Shown one piece after another: positions 5,604 through 15,269 of a stretch of DNA of 19,910 bases. The stretch is from Flavobacteriales bacterium (GTDB lineage Bacteria > Bacteroidota > Bacteroidia > Flavobacteriales > BACL11): assembly GCA_018664745.1 (NCBI GenBank), contig JABJNS010000066.1, forward strand, positions 1 to 19,910. Direction: 5' to 3'. Position 1 is the first letter of the stretch; the number at the start of each line of letters is the position of its first letter. Made by a program: the position numbers and the translations under genes. The notes beneath the pieces are model-generated. The model was not told the DNA's origin and did not search any database. It saw nothing but the letters and a program-made list of their open reading frames with translations.

Positions 5604-8600
5604 ATGTTGAGAAAAATTTATTTAATAGCAGCTTTAGTATTTACATCATCACTTGCTATGGCGCAAACAGGAACATTGAAAGGGGTGATAACGGATGCAA
5701 TGAGTGGAGAGCCAATTCCATTTGCGAATATAATCATTGAAAAGAATGGAAATCAATCAGGAGGTACTACTACTGATTTTGATGGAAACTATACTATCAA
5801 GCCAGTTGAGCCTGGAAATTATACGATAAAAGCAACTTTTGTTGGATATGGTACGGTTGAGGTAACGGGTGTAGTTGTTTCTGCAAATAAAATTACTTTC
5901 CAAGATGTGAAGTTGCAAGAAGGTATTGCGATTGGTGAGGTAAAAGTTATTGCTTATAAAAAGCCACTATTGGATCAAGATAATTTATCGGGTGAAACAA
6001 AAACTGCTGAAGAAATTATTGCAATGCCAACAAAGAATATCAACTCTATGGCTGCAGCAACTGCAGGTATTTATCAGAGAGATGAAGGGGATGGTGTAAA
6101 TGTGAGAGGTTCTCGTTCAGATGCAACAGAGTATTATGTTGATGGTATTAAAGTAAGAGGAAGTATGGGTGTGCCAACTACAGGTATTGAGCAAATTACA
6201 GTAATTACAGGTGGTGTTCCTGCACAGTATGGGGATGCAACTGGTGGAATTATATCGGTTACAACTAAAGGGCCTTCTAGTAAAATGTTTGGAGGGATTG
6301 AGTTTGAATCATCTTCATTGTTTGATAGTTATAACTATAATTTATTAGGTTTTGCTCTTTCAGGACCTATCTTAAAGAAGAGAAATACTAATGGAACAAA
6401 AGGATCTTCAATAATTGGTTATTTCTTAGCTGGTGAGTTTAGAAGTGTAGATGATAATGATCCTTCAGCTATTGGTAGATGGAAAGTAAAGGATGATGTT
6501 TTGGCAGATTTACAAGCTAATCCATTTCAAATTGCATCAAATTCTTCTGCAGGTTTGTTAAATACTTCTGAATTTTTATCTGAGAGAGATTTTGAAAATG
6601 TGCAAGCAAAGTTGAATGCAAATGAGAAAAGATTTAATATTTCTGGGAAACTAGACGTTAAGCCAGGTAAGAATACATTTCTTTCTTTAGGAGGTTCTTA
6701 TTATGCACGTGAAAGTAGAGATTTTTCTTCTTGGCGTTCAATGTTTTCTTGGGATAATAATCGTCAGTCTACTCAGCACACCTACCGTATCTTTGGTAAG
6801 TTGACTCAAAAATTTGGTTCTGCTGAAGCTAATGATGATGAATCAGCTGCTACTATAAAAAATGCTTTCTTCACTATACAAGGTGATTATACAAATAATA
6901 AATACACATATGTTGATGCTGATCATAAGGAAGATTTATTTAACTATGGTTATGTTGGAAAGTTTGTTACAAGTAAAGCTCCAGTTTATAGAAATGGTTT
7001 TGCAGTGGATTCTACTAGTGGTCGTATCCTTACGGGTAGGGTGTTAAACGGATGGGCAGATACACTTTTTGAGTTCACTCCAGGAGGGGTGAATACTTCA
7101 TTGGAAAATTATACTAATGCATATATTGAAATGTTCTCAGAATATAGTATGTCATCCTATGTAAGTGGTTATGGTGCAGACGGGCAACTAAGGACTTCAG
7201 CTGATTTACAAGGAAAAGGTTTGTTGAATGGACAAACTCCATCATCAGTTTATTCTTTATTTGGTAATCATGGTTCTATGTATAATGGTTCTGCTAAACA
7301 AGAAAATACACAAACAACTTTTAAAGCCTCTGGTTCTGCTGATATTAAGTCTCATGAATTCTCGTTTGGTTTTGAATTTGAACAAAGAAAAGATTATTAC
7401 TGGGGAATGGCTCCTATGAACTTGTGGGGCTTAATGCGTCAACAATCTAATAAGCATATTTTAGAAATAGATTTCTCTAACCCTTATCCTGTATTTGATG
7501 AAAATGGAATTTTCCAAGACACTATTAATTATGATCGCTTGTATATTGCTAGTGAGCAATCTACTTTTGATAGAAATTTTAGAGAGGAACATAAGATTGG
7601 TGATTTAGAGTTTATTGATATTGATTCTTATTCTCCTGATGCTTTTAGTTTAGATATGTTTAGTCAAGATGAATTGTTAAATAATGGATCTTCATTAGTT
7701 TACTATTATGGGTATGATATCTATGGTAATAAAAATGAATCTAATAATACATTAAATGACTTCTTTACTCATAAAGATAAAGAAACTGGCCAGCTTACAA
7801 GAAATATTGCTCCTTATAATCCTATTTATCAAGCAGGGTATATTCAAGATAAGTTTGCAGTTGAGGACTTAATTTTTAATATTGGGTTAAGAGTTGATCG
7901 TTTTGATGCCAATCAAAAAGTACTAAAAGATAGGTACCTACTATATAGTGCGCACACTGCAGATGCAAAAACTGATTTTTTAAGCCCTATTTCAAGACCT
8001 TCAACAATTGGTGGTGATTATATTGTTTATGTTGATGATATTGAAAGTCCTTCAGCTGTTGTTGGTTACCGTGATGGTGATGTTTGGTATAATGCTGATG
8101 GACTTGTTATATCTGACCCTACTTTATTAGCTGAAGCTGCAGGAGGGAAAATTGCTCCTTACTTAATAAACCCTGAAGATGCAAAAAATGGAAATATTAA
8201 AATGGATGCTTTTGAAGATTATACTCCTTCAACTATATTTATGCCAAGGATTGCATTCTCTTTCCCAATTTCTGATGAAGCACAATTCTTTGCGCATTAT
8301 GATGTGTTAACGCAAAGACCTCCAACAGGAAATAGACTAGAACCAGTTGATTATTTATTTATGGCTGATAGAGTTGGTGCAACTTTAAACAATCCTAACT
8401 TAAAGCCTGAAAAAACAGTTGATTATGAATTAGGCTTTGCTAAAACCTTATCCTTAAAATCAGCTCTTAAAATTTCTGCATTTTACAAGGAGCTAAGAGA
8501 TATGATTCAAATAACAAATACTTTGTCCGCTTACCCTGCGCAGTATTATACTTATGGTAATATTGATTTTGGTACTGTAAAAGGAATGTCGATTAATTAT

Positions 8601-9287
8601 GACTTAAGACGAACAAATAACATCCAGCTTACCGCTAATTATACTTTGCAGTTTGCTGACGGTACTGGCTCTTCAGCTACATCAGGAACTAGTTTAGTTA
8701 GTACAGGGCAGCCAAACTTAAGGACTACTATTCCTTTATCTTACGACCAGAGACATGCCATTTCAGCTTCAGTTGATTATCATTATGGTGATGGTAAAGA
8801 TTATGACGGACCAGTTTGGTTTGGCGCTAATGTTTTCCAAAATGCTGGAGCAAATCTTATGCTTTCTGCAGGATCAGGAACACCTTATTCTCGCCAATCT
8901 AATATTACTCAGGAAGCTGCTGATGGAATTAATGACCGTTCAACTTTAGAAGGAAGTCTTAATGGTTCAAGATTACCATGGCAATTTAGAATGAATCTGA
9001 AAGTGAATAAATCATTTGAAATTAAATGGAATGATAAAAGGAGTTCAAATTTAAATGTATATGTACAAGTACAAAACTTACTTAATGCAAGAAATATAAT
9101 AAGTGTTTACCGTGCAACTGGTAATCCTGAGGATGATGGATATTTAACTTCATCAGCAGCACAAAATGCAATTGATGCTAAAAATGATGCGGATGCCTTT
9201 AGGTATTTGTATTCTTTAGCTGTTAATAATCCTTCTCACTATAGTTTGCCAAGAATGTGGAGAGCAGGTATTAGCTTACAATTTTAA
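5604..9287 (+). CDS. TonB-dependent outer-membrane receptor with N-terminal carboxypeptidase-regulatory-like domain
   Basis: Large (1227 residues) outer-membrane receptor that should import a substrate using TonB-ExbBD energy. A signal peptide ends near residue 20 (LAMA, then Gln). Next comes a carboxypeptidase-regulatory-like domain (about 22-105: LKGVITDAMSGEPIPFANI, DFDGNYTIKPVEPGNYTIKATFVGY), a linker EVKVIAYKKPLLDQD (about 112-126), and the plug (about 135-220) with VNVRGSRSD near 165, YYVDGIKVRG, and GVPAQYGDATGGIISVTTKG. The remainder is a beta-barrel rich in aromatic and Asn/Asp residues ending in ISLQF, with the terminal Phe expected for barrel assembly. It is longer than most receptors because of long predicted extracellular loops. 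No SusD-like gene follows; instead a 1439-residue secreted protein starts 7 bases downstream, then a PorV/PorQ-like gene. The substrate is unknown and nothing in the neighbourhood names one. Confidence 0.92.
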   Translation: MLRKIYLIAALVFTSSLAMAQTGTLKGVITDAMSGEPIPFANIIIEKNGNQSGGTTTDFDGNYTIKPVEPGNYTIKATFVGYGTVEVTGVVVSANKITFQDVKLQEGIAIGEVKVIAYKKPLLDQDNLSGETKTAEEIIAMPTKNINSMAAATAGIYQRDEGDGVNVRGSRSDATEYYVDGIKVRGSMGVPTTGIEQITVITGGVPAQYGDATGGIISVTTKGPSSKMFGGIEFESSSLFDSYNYNLLGFALSGPILKKRNTNGTKGSSIIGYFLAGEFRSVDDNDPSAIGRWKVKDDVLADLQANPFQIASNSSAGLLNTSEFLSERDFENVQAKLNANEKRFNISGKLDVKPGKNTFLSLGGSYYARESRDFSSWRSMFSWDNNRQSTQHTYRIFGKLTQKFGSAEANDDESAATIKNAFFTIQGDYTNNKYTYVDADHKEDLFNYGYVGKFVTSKAPVYRNGFAVDSTSGRILTGRVLNGWADTLFEFTPGGVNTSLENYTNAYIEMFSEYSMSSYVSGYGADGQLRTSADLQGKGLLNGQTPSSVYSLFGNHGSMYNGSAKQENTQTTFKASGSADIKSHEFSFGFEFEQRKDYYWGMAPMNLWGLMRQQSNKHILEIDFSNPYPVFDENGIFQDTINYDRLYIASEQSTFDRNFREEHKIGDLEFIDIDSYSPDAFSLDMFSQDELLNNGSSLVYYYGYDIYGNKNESNNTLNDFFTHKDKETGQLTRNIAPYNPIYQAGYIQDKFAVEDLIFNIGLRVDRFDANQKVLKDRYLLYSAHTADAKTDFLSPISRPSTIGGDYIVYVDDIESPSAVVGYRDGDVWYNADGLVISDPTLLAEAAGGKIAPYLINPEDAKNGNIKMDAFEDYTPSTIFMPRIAFSFPISDEAQFFAHYDVLTQRPPTGNRLEPVDYLFMADRVGATLNNPNLKPEKTVDYELGFAKTLSLKSALKISAFYKELRDMIQITNTLSAYPAQYYTYGNIDFGTVKGMSINYDLRRTNNIQLTANYTLQFADGTGSSATSGTSLVSTGQPNLRTTIPLSYDQRHAISASVDYHYGDGKDYDGPVWFGANVFQNAGANLMLSAGSGTPYSRQSNITQEAADGINDRSTLEGSLNGSRLPWQFRMNLKVNKSFEIKWNDKRSSNLNVYVQVQNLLNARNIISVYRATGNPEDDGYLTSSAAQNAIDAKNDADAFRYLYSLAVNNPSHYSLPRMWRAGISLQF

Positions 9288-9294
9288 TTAGATA

Positions 9295-12200
9295 ATGAAA
9301 ATGAGACTGAAAAACAGAGCATTTATGAATAATTCAATAAAACAAATAACAACTCTTTCTTTTGCCCTATTTACAATGGTGGCTTTTGCAAAGGAAAATG
9401 TTAACCAAGGTATAACTAATTCTGTAAATACTAAGGTTGCAGCTGGTTGTAATCCTACTACTACACAAACTGATTTAGATGTAAATAATGTAAGAACTAC
9501 AATTATGGCTGGTGCTGATATGTGGTGGAATTTATCTGACGCACAATATGAAGTGCCAAAAGGTGGGAATAAACATTCTTTATTTGCCGGGTCATTATGG
9601 ATTGGTGGAGTTGATGATGGAGGTCAGTTAAAAGTAGCTGCAATGACTTATCGTCAAGGAGGAAATGATTTTTGGTCTGGACCATTAAATGTAGATAATG
9701 CAACTATTTCAGCTGAGGAATGTACAAAATGGGATAAACATTTTAAAATAGAAAGATCTGATGTGGAAGAATATTATGCTCGTTTTGATACAGATCCAAC
9801 TTATGTGATTCCAGCTTCTATTTTAGAATGGCCTGCTCATGGTGACCAGTCACTTGGGCAAGCTGAATTCTTAGCTCCTTTTCATGATGTAAACGGAAAT
9901 GGAGTTTATGAGCCTTATAGTGGAGATTATCCTGATTTTAATGTTTCAGGTACCAATGATGACGCCTATCTTTTTGGTGATCAGAATTTATGGTGGGTAT
10001 TTAATGATAAAGGAAATATTCATACTGAATCTCAGGCAGATGCCTTAGGATTAGAAATTCATGCTCAAGCTTTTGGTTTTGCTGCTGATAATGAAGTGAA
10101 TGATATGACTTTTTATAATTATAAAATAATTAACCGTTCTACCTTGCCTTTGAATAACACCTATTTTGGACAGTGGGTTGATCCTGACTTAGGAAAATAT
10201 GATGATGATTATGTAGGTTGTGATGTTGGTCTTGGTTTAGGATTTTGTTATAATGGTGATGCTGAAGATGAAGGAGCCACAGGTTATGGGTTTAACCCTC
10301 CTGCAATTGGTGTTGATTTTTTTCAAGGACCATTAGCTGATCCAAATGATGGAATTGATAATGATAGAGATGGAACTACTGATGAAGTTGGTGAACAGAT
10401 TATTATGTCTAAATTCATGTATTTTAATAATGATGGTACTGTTACCGGAAACCCAAATAGTGGAACTGATTTTTACAATTACTTACAAGGAATATGGAAA
10501 GATAATCAGCCCATGACTTATGGTGGTGATGGACATGGCGGTGGTACTGGGTCAACAACTGATGAATGTGACTTTATGTTCCCAGGAACTTCTGATGCTA
10601 CATTCCCAAATCAAGAATGGACAGAACAAACTGCAGGTAATATTCCAGCAGATAGAAGGTTTGTTCAATCAGCAGGACCTTTTACTTTGCAACCAGGTGC
10701 TGTTAATGAAATTACAACTGGTGTAGTATGGGCACGAGCAAAATCAGGAGGGCAAACAGCTTCTGTACAATTATTAAAAATTTATGATAGAGAGGCACAG
10801 GCTTTATTTGATAACAATTTTAATATCCTAAACGGACCTGATGCACCAGATTTAACAATTAGAGAACTAGATAAGGAATTAATCTTTACCATATCAAATG
10901 GTGAGACTTCAAATAATATAAATGAATCTTATTCGGAAAAAGATCCTTATATTACTAATCCTTTAAATAACCCTAACTATGAATTTCAAGGTTATTTAGT
11001 ATATCAATTAAAGAATTCAACTGTCTCAGTTACTGATTTGGATGATTTAGATAAAGCAAGGTTGGTATATAGAAGTGATATTAACGATACTGTTTCTGGC
11101 ATAATAAATCAATATCTTGATCCAATTCTTGGTGTATATACTCCAATTGAAGAAGTGGCTTCTGTATTAAGTGAGGGTGTTCTAGGTTCAGTTGATGAAG
11201 GCATTCAATATTCATTCCAAATTACAGAAGATAAATTTGCTTTAGGAAATACTCGTCTAGTTAATCATAAGACATATTATTTTATGTCACTTTCATATGG
11301 ATACAACAGGGATGAGGAGAATTCAAGCCCTTATGCAGTGGATGATCTTGATTATGATGGTAGGAATCAACCTTATATTTCTGGAAGAAGAAATATTCAG
11401 GTTTATTCAGGTATCCCTCATTTTACTGAGCCTGATGCAGGAGGAACAACTCTTGGTGCAAACTATGGTGACGGTGTAGAATTAACACGTTTAGAAGGAA
11501 CAGGAAATGGCGGAAATCTTCTAGAGCTTACTGAAACAACAATTACTGCAATTCTAGAAAGCCCTGATCATAGAGCAATGGACTTAACTTATAAGGCTGG
11601 TCAAGGTCCGATTGATATTTCAGTTGTTGATCCTGTAAAAATTCCTAAAGGAACCTTTATTTTAAAATTATTGGAACCAGTTATGACAAATGAAGGACTG
11701 ATTACTTCTTACAGAAAATGGTCATTAATTAATGAAGAAACAAATTTTGTTAAAGCTTCAGCTAATCAAGATATTATTATAGGTACTGAGATTTATGTTT
11801 CAGAATTAGGATTAAATATTAAAGTAAAACAAGTAAGTAATCCTGGTGAAGACCCTGCTAGTATAGAGGGGAATGGTTTCATCTCTAGCTCTATTGAGTT
11901 TGAAGATATGAATGATAGATGGTTAACGGGTTTAGCTGATAGAGATGATGATGGATCTTCTTGGGGTTGGGGGTTGAACTGGATTAGATCAGGTTCCTAT
12001 GCAAATGAAAATGTAGCTGTTCTAAGTGACCATAATAATTCAGTAAATTCAGATGGAGTTAATGTTATTAATAATCAAGATCCGAATGGTTCTTTTGAAG
12101 GTGCTATTATGCAAACAAATAATATCAGTTTCGAATTTTTTGATATTGAAGCAACTGGAGGTACTTGGACTCCTTACCGTTTTGCATCTTATTTTAATGA

Positions 12201-13614
12201 TGGACCTGGATTAACTAGTATGATATCTAACCAGTCTAAACTGAATAAGATAAATTCTGTTGATATAGTATTTACAAATGATACTTCAAAATGGACAAGA
12301 TGTTGTGTAGTTGAGGCGCAAGATAATGAAACATTATCTAATAGTCAGCAAGAAAAAATGAATCTAAGGAACTCTCCTTCAGTTGGTAAAGATGGTCAGC
12401 CAGATGCTAGTGGTACTATTGGTATGGGTTGGTTCCCTGGTTATGCTATTGATATTGAAACAGGTGAAAGATTGAATATTATTTTTGCTGAAGATTCATG
12501 GCAGACTTCTGAGAATGGTACAGATATGATTTGGAATCCTACTGCTAATATTGCAACTAAGGATCTTCCGCAATTTGATCCTTCTGCTCCTGCTGGAGAG
12601 CAGTTTAGTAATGGAAGTTATTTGCTCGGTGGTAAACATTTTGTTTATATTCTTAACGGAAATTCATCAGTGAAAGGAAGTGAAGATTATTTAAATGGCA
12701 ATTTTTCGGAAGTTAATGATGCTCCTAATTATGATAAAGGAGCTTGGGTATATGCAAAACTGCTTAATGATATAAGTGGTGTTGGAAAATTTAGGGTATT
12801 TCAGAAAATTTCTTGGTGTGGAATTCCTTTATTGGCACCTGGAAGAACTTTAAAGACTCAAATTGGTACAGTAAAGAATGATGCAACCGTAAAGCTTAGA
12901 GTAACTAAGCCTTATAGACAGTATGAAACAGTAGCTCCTTTTATTGACTATAATAATGATGAAATTATCACGGATAATGAAATTATTGTTAAAGATAAAA
13001 ATGTATCATTAGTTTTAGGTGAGAATTATATTGTTGCTTACCAAAATCCTAAAACCTCATGGGGAGGTAAGGTAGTTACACATGATGGAAATACTTATCA
13101 GCCAGGAGAATATTTTATAGCAACTACAACTTCATTTGAAGGTGTAAATGATAATCAAGAAAAAGCAAGAGTTATTGCATCTGTAGCATTAAATTCATTC
13201 AATCCAGTATATCGCTTTAGTACTGATGATATTGTAGCAGATAAAGGGAATTTAAGTGTTGCAAAAGATGCAATGGAATTAATTAATGTAGTTCCTAATC
13301 CTTATTATGGTTATTCTTCTTACGAAACAAATCAGCTTGATAATAGAGTTAAGATTACAAATTTACCACAACAAGCAATAGTTTCTGTCTTTACAGTAAG
13401 TGGTACGTTAGTGCGTAAGATTAAAAAAGATGATAATGTAACTTCAGTTGATTGGGATTTAAAAAATGATTTTGGAATTCCAATTTCAAGTGGATTATAC
13501 ATCATTCATGTAAGAGGAAAATTCTGGGATGCTGATGCTAAAGCATTTGTTGAAAAAGACAAAGTGATTAAGTGGTTTGGTGCATTGCGTCCTATTGACA
13601 TGGATACATTCTAA
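9295..13614 (+). CDS. Giant secreted surface protein with T9SS-like C-terminal domain
   Basis: Protein of 1439 residues. A signal peptide lies in the first 34 residues (MNNSIKQITTLSFALFTMVAFA, starting at Met11); ATG 9295, 9301 or 9325 could each be the start. An N-terminal conserved block at about 76-130 (MWWNLSDAQYEVPKGG, LWIGGVDDGGQLKVAA, YRQGGNDFW) is of a kind I recall from other large Bacteroidota secreted proteins. Acidic loops of calcium-binding type occur at 198-206 (DVNGNGVYE), 349-367 (DPNDGIDNDRDGTTDE), 882-887 and 1218-1229 (DYNNDEIITDNE). The C-terminal domain from about 1331 (NVVPNPYYGYSSYE, VSVFTVSGTLVRKIKKDD, SSGLYIIHVRG) has the strand pattern of T9SS type A sorting domains but carries an extra tail, IKWFGALRPIDMDTF. 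The inference is export through T9SS to the surface and partnership with the receptor encoded 7 bases upstream. No enzyme domain recognised. Confidence 0.75.
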   Translation: MKMRLKNRAFMNNSIKQITTLSFALFTMVAFAKENVNQGITNSVNTKVAAGCNPTTTQTDLDVNNVRTTIMAGADMWWNLSDAQYEVPKGGNKHSLFAGSLWIGGVDDGGQLKVAAMTYRQGGNDFWSGPLNVDNATISAEECTKWDKHFKIERSDVEEYYARFDTDPTYVIPASILEWPAHGDQSLGQAEFLAPFHDVNGNGVYEPYSGDYPDFNVSGTNDDAYLFGDQNLWWVFNDKGNIHTESQADALGLEIHAQAFGFAADNEVNDMTFYNYKIINRSTLPLNNTYFGQWVDPDLGKYDDDYVGCDVGLGLGFCYNGDAEDEGATGYGFNPPAIGVDFFQGPLADPNDGIDNDRDGTTDEVGEQIIMSKFMYFNNDGTVTGNPNSGTDFYNYLQGIWKDNQPMTYGGDGHGGGTGSTTDECDFMFPGTSDATFPNQEWTEQTAGNIPADRRFVQSAGPFTLQPGAVNEITTGVVWARAKSGGQTASVQLLKIYDREAQALFDNNFNILNGPDAPDLTIRELDKELIFTISNGETSNNINESYSEKDPYITNPLNNPNYEFQGYLVYQLKNSTVSVTDLDDLDKARLVYRSDINDTVSGIINQYLDPILGVYTPIEEVASVLSEGVLGSVDEGIQYSFQITEDKFALGNTRLVNHKTYYFMSLSYGYNRDEENSSPYAVDDLDYDGRNQPYISGRRNIQVYSGIPHFTEPDAGGTTLGANYGDGVELTRLEGTGNGGNLLELTETTITAILESPDHRAMDLTYKAGQGPIDISVVDPVKIPKGTFILKLLEPVMTNEGLITSYRKWSLINEETNFVKASANQDIIIGTEIYVSELGLNIKVKQVSNPGEDPASIEGNGFISSSIEFEDMNDRWLTGLADRDDDGSSWGWGLNWIRSGSYANENVAVLSDHNNSVNSDGVNVINNQDPNGSFEGAIMQTNNISFEFFDIEATGGTWTPYRFASYFNDGPGLTSMISNQSKLNKINSVDIVFTNDTSKWTRCCVVEAQDNETLSNSQQEKMNLRNSPSVGKDGQPDASGTIGMGWFPGYAIDIETGERLNIIFAEDSWQTSENGTDMIWNPTANIATKDLPQFDPSAPAGEQFSNGSYLLGGKHFVYILNGNSSVKGSEDYLNGNFSEVNDAPNYDKGAWVYAKLLNDISGVGKFRVFQKISWCGIPLLAPGRTLKTQIGTVKNDATVKLRVTKPYRQYETVAPFIDYNNDEIITDNEIIVKDKNVSLVLGENYIVAYQNPKTSWGGKVVTHDGNTYQPGEYFIATTTSFEGVNDNQEKARVIASVALNSFNPVYRFSTDDIVADKGNLSVAKDAMELINVVPNPYYGYSSYETNQLDNRVKITNLPQQAIVSVFTVSGTLVRKIKKDDNVTSVDWDLKNDFGIPISSGLYIIHVRGKFWDADAKAFVEKDKVIKWFGALRPIDMDTF

Positions 13615-13648
13615 AAAATAAAATTTGACGATAATAAATAGTATAGAT

Positions 13649-14722
13649 ATGAAACAAATTAATAACTGGATAAAAGCTACAACAATAATTGCTTTGATGA
13701 TGCTTCCATTTCAAGAAGGTTTTGCTGGTAATGAGCAAAGATCAGGGCAGGCTGGAGCTTCTGAATTATTAATCAACCCTTGGGCAAGAACCTCTGGTTG
13801 GGCAGGTGCAAATGTTGCAGGTGTAAGAGGACTTGAAGGAATTTATTCTAATGTAGCTGGTTTGGCATTTACTCAAAAAACAGAATTGATTTTTACTCAA
13901 ACTTCATGGTTACAATATGGTAGTAAAATGTTTGATGCGAATAGCTCTGTAAGTAATATCAGTTCATTTGGTTTTGCACAAAAAGTAGGCGAATCAGGTG
14001 TGCTTGGGTTTGCTGTTATGAGTATGGATTTTGGGGAAGTTGAAATTACAACTGTTGATTTACCTGATGGAGGTATAGGTACTTATTCACCTAAATTTAT
14101 TAATATGGCAATCTCTTATGCTAAGGTGTTTTCTAATAGTATTTATGGTGGGGTTACTGTTAAAATGATTTCAGAACAAATTTCTAATACAGGTGCTAAT
14201 GGAGTTGCTTTAGATGCTGGTATCCAATACGTAACTGGGAAAGAGGATAATTTAAAATTTGGAATTTCATTAAAAAATGTTGGACCAAGGATGTCATTTA
14301 CTGGTGATGGGCTTTCATTTAGAGGGAATTTAAGTGATGAGTATAAAATGACTATCGAACAAAGATCTTCAGAGTTTGAATTACCAGCCTTATTAAATAT
14401 TGGAATGTCATACGATATTAATATTCTTAATCATAGGCTAACTGGTGCTGGGACTTTTACTTCTAATGCATTCCAAAAAGACCAGTACCGATTAGGTTGT
14501 GAGTATGCTTATAATGAAATGTTTATGGTGCGTACAGGGTATACTTATGAAGATGGTATAAGAACTCCATCAACAAGAACTACTGCTTTAAGAGGTCCTT
14601 CTGCTGGTTTTACAGTGGAGTTGCCAATGGGTAATAATACTACTTTCGGTTTGGATTATTCTTACCGTCATACTGATCCTTTCCAAGGTTCACATACTAT
14701 TGGAGCTAGGATTAATTTATAA
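13649..14722 (+). CDS. PorV/PorQ-family outer-membrane beta-barrel protein
   Basis: Protein of 357 residues with a signal peptide (MKQINNWIKATTIIALMMLPFQEGFA) and a FadL-like barrel of the PorV/PorQ family. Diagnostic is the start of the mature part: GQAGASELLINPWARTSGW, GANVAGVRGLEGIYSNVAGLAF, matching the family pattern of a Gly-Ala-x-x-Leu-Leu-Ile-Asn-Pro start followed by an Asn-Pro/Val-Ala-Gly-Leu turn. Alternating strands then run to the end (DYSYRHTDPFQGSHTIGARINL). ATG 13649 is preferred over an in-frame TTG at 13625, since it begins directly with the signal peptide. PorV carries T9SS cargo from the translocon to the attachment complex and PorQ has a related surface role. A paralogue right behind a T9SS-tailed giant protein suggests a dedicated shuttle or anchor for it. 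The gap to the giant gene is 34 bases, and a hairpin terminator follows. Confidence 0.84.
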   Translation: MKQINNWIKATTIIALMMLPFQEGFAGNEQRSGQAGASELLINPWARTSGWAGANVAGVRGLEGIYSNVAGLAFTQKTELIFTQTSWLQYGSKMFDANSSVSNISSFGFAQKVGESGVLGFAVMSMDFGEVEITTVDLPDGGIGTYSPKFINMAISYAKVFSNSIYGGVTVKMISEQISNTGANGVALDAGIQYVTGKEDNLKFGISLKNVGPRMSFTGDGLSFRGNLSDEYKMTIEQRSSEFELPALLNIGMSYDINILNHRLTGAGTFTSNAFQKDQYRLGCEYAYNEMFMVRTGYTYEDGIRTPSTRTTALRGPSAGFTVELPMGNNTTFGLDYSYRHTDPFQGSHTIGARINL

Positions 14723-14749
14723 AATAAAAACAAAACATATTATGCTCAG

Positions 14750-14771
14750 AAAGGAAGGTAACTTCCTTTTT
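14750..14771 (+). terminator. Hairpin terminator of the receptor/giant protein/PorV-like unit
   Basis: An 8-bp stem, AAAGGAAG and CTTCCTTT, with loop GTAA, followed by Ts to 14771, 28 bases after the PorV-like stop codon. A further 7-bp outer pair, TTATGCT (14740-14746) and AGCATAA (14783-14789), could extend the structure. It separates the three-gene unit from greA. Confidence 0.65.
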
Positions 14772-14795
14772 GTGCGTTTATAAGCATAACAGATT

Positions 14796-15269
14796 ATGAG
14801 TACAATATATTTATCACAAGAAGGATACGATAACTTAAAAGCCGAGTTAAATACTTTAAAGTCAGTAGATAGGCCTAGAGTAATTAATCAAATTGCAGAG
14901 GCAAGAGATAAAGGTGATTTATCTGAAAATGCAGAATATGATGCTGCAAAAGAAGCCCAAGGTTTATTAGAAGCACGAATTTCTAAATTAGAAAATGAAG
15001 TTGCAAATTCTAGAGTGTTGGATGAATCTGAAATGGATACTTCAACTGTGCATTTATTAACTAAAGTAACTATTAAGAATACAGCTAATAGCATGGAAAT
15101 GACTTATGCTATTGTATCGGAAACGGAAGCTGATTTGGCTGCAAAAAAGATTTCTGCCACATCTCCTATTGGAAAGGGTTTGCTAGGAAAAGCGGTTGGA
15201 GAGATTGCTGATATTGAAGTGCCTAATGGAATTATGAATTTTGAAATTATTAAAATTGAAAGACTATAA
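14796..15269 (+). CDS. greA: Transcription elongation factor GreA
   Basis: Full-length GreA (157 residues), which enters the secondary channel of RNA polymerase and stimulates cleavage of backtracked RNA. The N-terminal coiled coil covers about 1-75 with the conserved tip region GDLSENAEYDAAKEAQ at 40-55, including the acidic D41 and E44 that help hold the catalytic Mg2+. The C-terminal FKBP-like domain begins near residue 80 and contains the typical ISATSPIGKGLLGKAVGE stretch near 118-135. ATG 14796 matches the family start (MSTIYLSQEGYDNLKAEL). No clear TANNTTTG promoter was found in the 73-base gap upstream, which is mostly occupied by the preceding terminator. Its stop codon overlaps the start of the HIT gene by one base (TAATG), so the two are coupled. 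Confidence 0.95.
   Translation: MSTIYLSQEGYDNLKAELNTLKSVDRPRVINQIAEARDKGDLSENAEYDAAKEAQGLLEARISKLENEVANSRVLDESEMDTSTVHLLTKVTIKNTANSMEMTYAIVSETEADLAAKKISATSPIGKGLLGKAVGEIADIEVPNGIMNFEIIKIERL

Noticed and set aside
10339..10395. Acidic Asp-rich run in the giant protein considered as a thrombospondin type 3 or dockerin repeat array
   Set aside because: Only one unit is present here and the other acidic loops are far apart, so no repeat array can be claimed.
13625..13648. TTG-started extension of the PorV-like protein
   Set aside because: It would put eight residues before an otherwise standard signal peptide that begins at the ATG at 13649.
14740..14789. Possible riboswitch or small RNA in the gap before greA
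   Set aside because: The structure is explained by a terminator hairpin with a T run plus a short outer pairing; no known aptamer pattern was recognised.
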